The position numbers and the translations under genes were made by a program. DNA of 64,000 nt from Strongylocentrotus purpuratus (taxonomy: Eukaryota; Echinodermata; Echinoidea; Camarodonta; Strongylocentrotidae): NCBI RefSeq assembly GCF_000002235.5, contig NW_022145526.1, positions 1,435,001 through 1,499,000 of the forward strand, given 5' to 3'. How positions within the stretch are numbered: position 1 is the first letter of the stretch; the number at the start of each line of letters is the position of its first letter. This document shows, one piece after another, positions 49,801-55,800 of the stretch. The notes beneath the pieces were generated by a model. It had not been told where the DNA came from and did not search any database. It saw nothing but the letters and a program-made list of their open reading frames with translations.

Positions 49801-52800
49801 ATATTATTACACTTGTTCTTTAATGTCAACCCTAGTTCAAACGCTACATCTAACCCTAACCATGACCCTAAACCTAGCCTAAAAACCTATTGTAACCCTA
49901 CACCTAACTGACGCTATATTTCTGATTGTCAACAGAGCAAATGACAGAGCATCCTCACACTCATTTTATAGCAATTTTGAATTTTTTTTTGAAATGTTTG
50001 AATTTTAAAATGGATAAAGAAGTAGATCTGTGATTGCCCAAAGATACAAAAGGATGTATTTAAAGTCTCCTTGAAATGTGGTATTACAATTCGAAATCTT
50101 CAAATGTTCTGTAATTTCTGCAAAGTAATTTTAATTCAGGAATACTTAAAAGCTATATATTCTTGGATAAACAAATTTAATTACAAATACATTTTTACTA
50201 CATGAATCATTTGAAAAGTGTTTTCACATTGTTTCTGTTTTTCAATTTAGTATATTTCATTGAGGGAGGACAAGGGAATTAATGTGCGAATATACCGGTA
50301 GTTAATGCTCTTTATATTCATCATGCTATGTAAATAACGGTCTGCGCAATTTACCACAGTGTGCTGAAATATACATGTATACAAACTGGCCCCATGCTAA
50401 TGAGCGAATTGCAATCAGTGTTAATATCTGTCGCCACCGTGACTATCGACTTTAGTTAAAGTTTAAAGATTTAAAAAAAGTATCTGTACAACTGTACGTG
50501 TATACTGCCTACATTGTATGTTCAAGTTCATGGCTAATGTTGTGAATAAAAGGAGGAAATCTGCTTTAAGTTCTTGAGTTTCTTTTAATTAGAACCATTC
50601 ATACCCTTCATATCACTGAAAAGGCCTGTTTTAATCAGCTCGAGTTTGCCTAATAACTCACTATTTTCAGACACAGGATATTATCCTGAAGCTTGAAATT
50701 GGGTCCTAGCCAGACTGTTACACTCACCATAGACTAGCTCGGACAGGCGCAAATTAGCACAGGGTATTTTGGAAACAAGACCAAGATACCCGATTAATTT
50801 GTGATTGGTATAGTTAAAATAGCTGGTTATTTGGCAAATTCGAGCTGATGAAGACGGGTCTAATGAAACTTTCAGAGCATTTCTTGCCACACTCCTTTTA
50901 TTATTAAAGGCCAATTAAAGTTATAATTGATGCTATCATATTAGATGTCAAGTTATTAACCCAAAGGTTAATTAACTTCATGTCCTTGAGATTTCCACAT
51001 TAGAACTTTCCATGAACTACTTCTGGGCCAGACTCTCCCAAAACATTTATTTTATCAAGGTCATATATAGTTATTAATGCTATTGAATTTACATTCAATT
51101 ATCAAAATAATGCTTGTTTATTTGACTTTGGTTAATTTAGGACAGGGATTTGTAACTTTGTATAGAGAGTTGTTTTGTAGCATTCCTGCCCCTCTCTGCT
51201 TAGGTGACCAAGTGGGAAGCTATTTCCCCCACCCACAATGAAGTGCACTGGTCCGTGTTGATGCCATTGTCCTGTGTCAAGGATAGCTGTGGGTGGAAGG
51301 TTCCATTGTACAATATGGGGGTCATGGATGAGGGATTTTTTTCTATTTTATTAGATGGGTTGGTCTTTTGTCAGGAAAGACAACACGATTAAAAGATAAA
51401 GAACACTGGATGATTTGCTTGTTACAAGTGCATTAAGTTGGAAACTTATTAGCCTACATCTAAGCATTAAAGGCCGGGACAAAGATCTGCATGCCTTGAA
51501 TGATATACCAGTAAGTAACATTCCCATTTGCAGCCAACATCAAATTCTGTGGAACTTTGCAAGAATTGAGAATATGTCACATATCTGTGAAATTTAAATG
51601 TTAGCAGTGTCCTAGTATTCGAATTATGCAAGGAAATCTATTTTTTCTCTAGATTTCACTGTCAGACACTATTTAGTGACTGACCAACTTCATTTTTTCT
51701 TTGGTAATAACATACATAAAATGAGCTGTAAAGGTACATGAGCATTCGTCTACATCAATGACCTACTTCTTGTATTGGTAAAAATTGAACTGATTTAATC
51801 TTTGTGCAGCACAAAACGTATGACCATTCGGTACAAGGGTCTGAAAATCAGACTATTCCTAAAATGATTGCAATCACTAAAGTCAATTCGACAACTAATG
51901 CTCGTTATTTTCCCACTAAAAGACATTTTCAAGCCCTTTGGTTTTGAGGGAAGTTTTAAATTACCAGTAGTGTTATCTTTCAAATGCTGTTAGAATTTAA
52001 CCTTTTCATTTGTTGGGCCTGCAAATAGGATATAGTACCTTTAAGGCGGGTGGCCAATTATTATTTGACTATTGTGTAGCACATTGATATCATCCCTCAC
52101 CATGATGTAGAACTGATTTGATCCATGGAAGCAATCAGTCATATTGATGTGTTCACAGTATCGGTGCTATAAATAAATGTCATTTTCGATACTTGGCTCC
52201 TCCTAATTTACATCAACACTTTTTCATTTTTCCTTTTTTTCTTCACTTTTCCATAACAATACACCTGGAATGCAGATGAAGAATTTCTGAATATAGTGTT
52301 TGATAGTGTTGTTGTTCTGGGGTAATGCTGATGTATACGTTGAGGAGCTTTAAAATAGTTTTATAACTTTGTCACTCTGGAAGAGTTCAAACTGTAGAGG
52401 GAGACATATAAGATCATTCTTTGTGCTCTTTAAGTATGTCTACTACACATAAATACACACAAATTTTTATGAGACTTGTTACTTGAAGAATAGGGAGAAT
52501 TTGTATTTATTTATTTAGTTATTTGTTTATTTATTAATTTATTAATTTATTCATTTATTAGTTTATTCATTTATTCATTTATTCATTTCTGCATGGTATG
52601 ATCAAGATGAGATTTAACCCACAATAGCAGTAGACTTCAAACAGGTAGCTACAATCACAACACATTTACAGTAATACTGCATGGAGAAACATGCAGGGGT
52701 TTGGAAATAGAAGCCCAAGGCTTGAATTTCACTCTCTTTTTCTCATGTTTGATCCTTTTCACACAGATACATGCAATACTTAAAGAGGCATTGCTGTTCC

Positions 52801-55800
52801 CATAGTCTCAACCTAACCCTGGACTTGAGCTCTAGTCCTTTTTTCTAATCTCACAGTTAGCGATATAGGCCTATAAATGAGTGTCTAATCCAGTGCCTAA
52901 ACCAGTACCTAGACCAGTGCCTAAACAAGTGCCTAACCAGTATCTAAAACATACAATGATTCAGATAATTTCAATATTTTTGTCCCATTTCCAATTACAG
53001 AAAGAGAAATACCACACTCATCTAGCAAAGCTGAACTTGGTCCAAGTCATGAATTTAAGGACTTACTACAGTTTCAGTGGGAATAACGTTGATTAATTTT
53101 CATTATTCTTGAAAGCTCAAACACAAGATTGATCTAATATTTGTAATATTTCTCATTTTTTTTCTGTTACAGAAAGAGAAATACCACACTCATCTAGCAG
53201 TGCTGTACCTGGACCAGGTCCTGAAGATGAAGGCCAGCACTGAGACAGTCCCTAGGTTAGACCTGGACCTGGCCCGGTCCAAGCTGCGTCACCTGCTCCA
53301 AGACTCCTCTGTCTATCGGGTCCAGCTCATCCTAGGGAAGGTCAAGGAGACAGACATGTATGCAGAATGTGCAATACTGTATGGAAAGGTATGTTCCCTG
53401 CACTTACCAGGGCCCATTGCATAAAACTTACTACATTTTTGATCAATGAAATCCTGTTCAGTGATTGGTCAACAGAGCATCACGTGATCCAACATAATAT
53501 TGCTATGATGTAACCGTGGCGTCATCCATGGTAAAGTGCACTATACCATAGCACTATATCATGGATGACGTAATAGATATGCGATCGATCAAGATCAATG
53601 TGCTATCGGTCGCGGTCACTTTATGTCCGTCTGCGCTGCTCTCACCAGCCAGAGCACCTGCACTATACACAACTTCAGTGACACTAAACATTATTATTAA
53701 TATTTAATATATAAGGTTGGTTTGAAAAATATAAAACAAGTATATCATGCACTATTTCAAGCCAATAGTGAAATTATGGATTCCTCAGCGACAGAAATAG
53801 CACTATTCCTGCCACCTCGATCCATAATTGCAACTAGAGCCTCTCAGTGCATGGTATATTTGTTTACTATCGATGGTAACTTGGCTGTTAATGCAAACCT
53901 TGAATTGATTGGTTATTGCACCACAAGAGGGGGTGATTTTGTTACAGATCAAATCAATTTGCTGGTTGATTTGCCATATTTATTATGATTGTCATCACCC
54001 TTGTCAGGGAGAATTTACCACTGGTTTTATTCTTTTCTGCCATTCCCTGTGTTTGGTATAGAGTACAGGAGCTTTGATAATAGTGATTTCCCATTGAAAT
54101 CTATTTATTTGGATGGTCATATCTCAGCCAATGCTTTGTTTTCATCATTTGGACATTATTTCTGTTGCTCTTTCGGAAAACGAAGATCAAATTATCATTC
54201 TGATTATTATCTTTATCACCATCTTTATCACCATCATCATAAATCATCACTATCACAATCATCACTGTATTGTTTCTATCCTATCCCCACCCCTCAGCTG
54301 GAGGAGCACGACAAAGCTCTTCGGATCCTGGTCCACAAGCTGCAGGACTACGGAGCCGCAGAGAACTACTGCATGGTCAACTCCAAGGACCAAGACCAGG
54401 CCTACAGGAGAAGACTGTTCCAGCTCCTGCTCACAGTGTACCTGGACCCAATGGAAGGGTAAGTGTTTAAATACCTAGTTTCATAAGGGAAAAATTTTGC
54501 TCCCACTACTCATCCTTCCCTTTAAGGGACCAGTCCCACATCACTGATAATACATTGAAACCTGTATATAAGTCCGCTCAAGGGAAACATGAAAAGTAGT
54601 CTTTTTAGGCAGGTGGTCTTAATGTACTAGTTCCTTTAGTACACTCACTCAGGTTTCATTCAGAACCCATATTCAAGGGAAATGAAAAAAATGTGGTCTT
54701 TACAGAGAGTTGGTCACTAAAGCAGGTTTGACTGTAATAACTATGAATTGGGTCTCATGAAGTGGTGTGTAATTTATTGGATATTGATGTTGCTCACTGA
54801 TTTTTGCTGATCAGCTTTCAGTACTGATTTGCTTGGATCCTCCTTTTAATTGTCTCTTTGTGTCATTCTTTGTTTTAATTTTTTTCTTCTCTCTGTTTTT
54901 CCTTTTTTTTTTTTCCTTCTTTACATTTACCTTGCATTTGCCATCAGTATATTTAGCCTTGACTTCTGTTTTTTGTCTCTTTCTTTGGTACAGTAAAAAG
55001 GATTCCCTTCTAGGACCTGCTATGAATCTGCTCAACAGCCCAGAGGCTGACTTTGATACTGTCAGAGTAAGTCCTTCTTTTATGTTTTTCTTTCATTCAT
55101 TTATTTCTGCATCAAGATAAAAAACAATATTATAAAATATTCAAAAAAACCAACATATATAATGAGATATCTGAATTGGGAGGGTCATGAAAAGCACATA
55201 AATGGCTTGTTGAAACTGGTCCTGGCTAAATAACAATTACTTGTATATAATTTACAAAAAAGGGAAGATAAAGAAATAAGAGAAAAGGAGGATCCGTTGC
55301 ATAAACATTGAAAAATAAGTTATAAGAATTTTTTTTAAAGTTCACTTTGTAGTTTAAAGCAGCATAGCCAAGAGAGTGGGGGCACATTCCTCCGACAAAA
55401 TAAGTATAATACAACTTATAGTAATTTGAGGATAATTAATATTTTACCTCTGTATATGCTTTAGAAGGTTTAATTCTTTTAATGTCTACCTTTTAATTTT
55501 ATTTTTGCCAATTAATATTTAGGCACAATTCATTCATCACTTGAGCATGAAATATTTTTTCTTGTGATTCCCCCATGCATAAAACAATGATCCTCTTCAA
55601 CCTGCCCCTCCCCCACCCCCTATAGATCAGAAGAAATAGGTTATCAAATGAAGTTTACAAAAACTCTATCATTATCTTGCATGAGGACCTCTCCATTTGC
55701 ATCACCAGTAAATGAAAAGTTCTGACACATTCCCCTCATTCTCTTGACAGGTTCTTCAGCTCCTTCCGGAAACCTGGTCAGTGGGTCTCATCTCACGCTT

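Larger units (their letters stand above)
31631..53172 (+). other. TGFBRAP1: TGFBRAP1 intron 17 (21.5 kb)
   Basis: It is three times longer than any other intron of this gene and holds many insertions: P4, S1, F, D, X, P1, P3, G and LINE-end copies, a minisatellite, a satellite and several simple repeats, listed separately. Between them (32340-33080, 41440-42940, 44650-46830 and 48920-51500) I see only AT-rich DNA without credible plus-strand coding. Confidence 0.85.
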
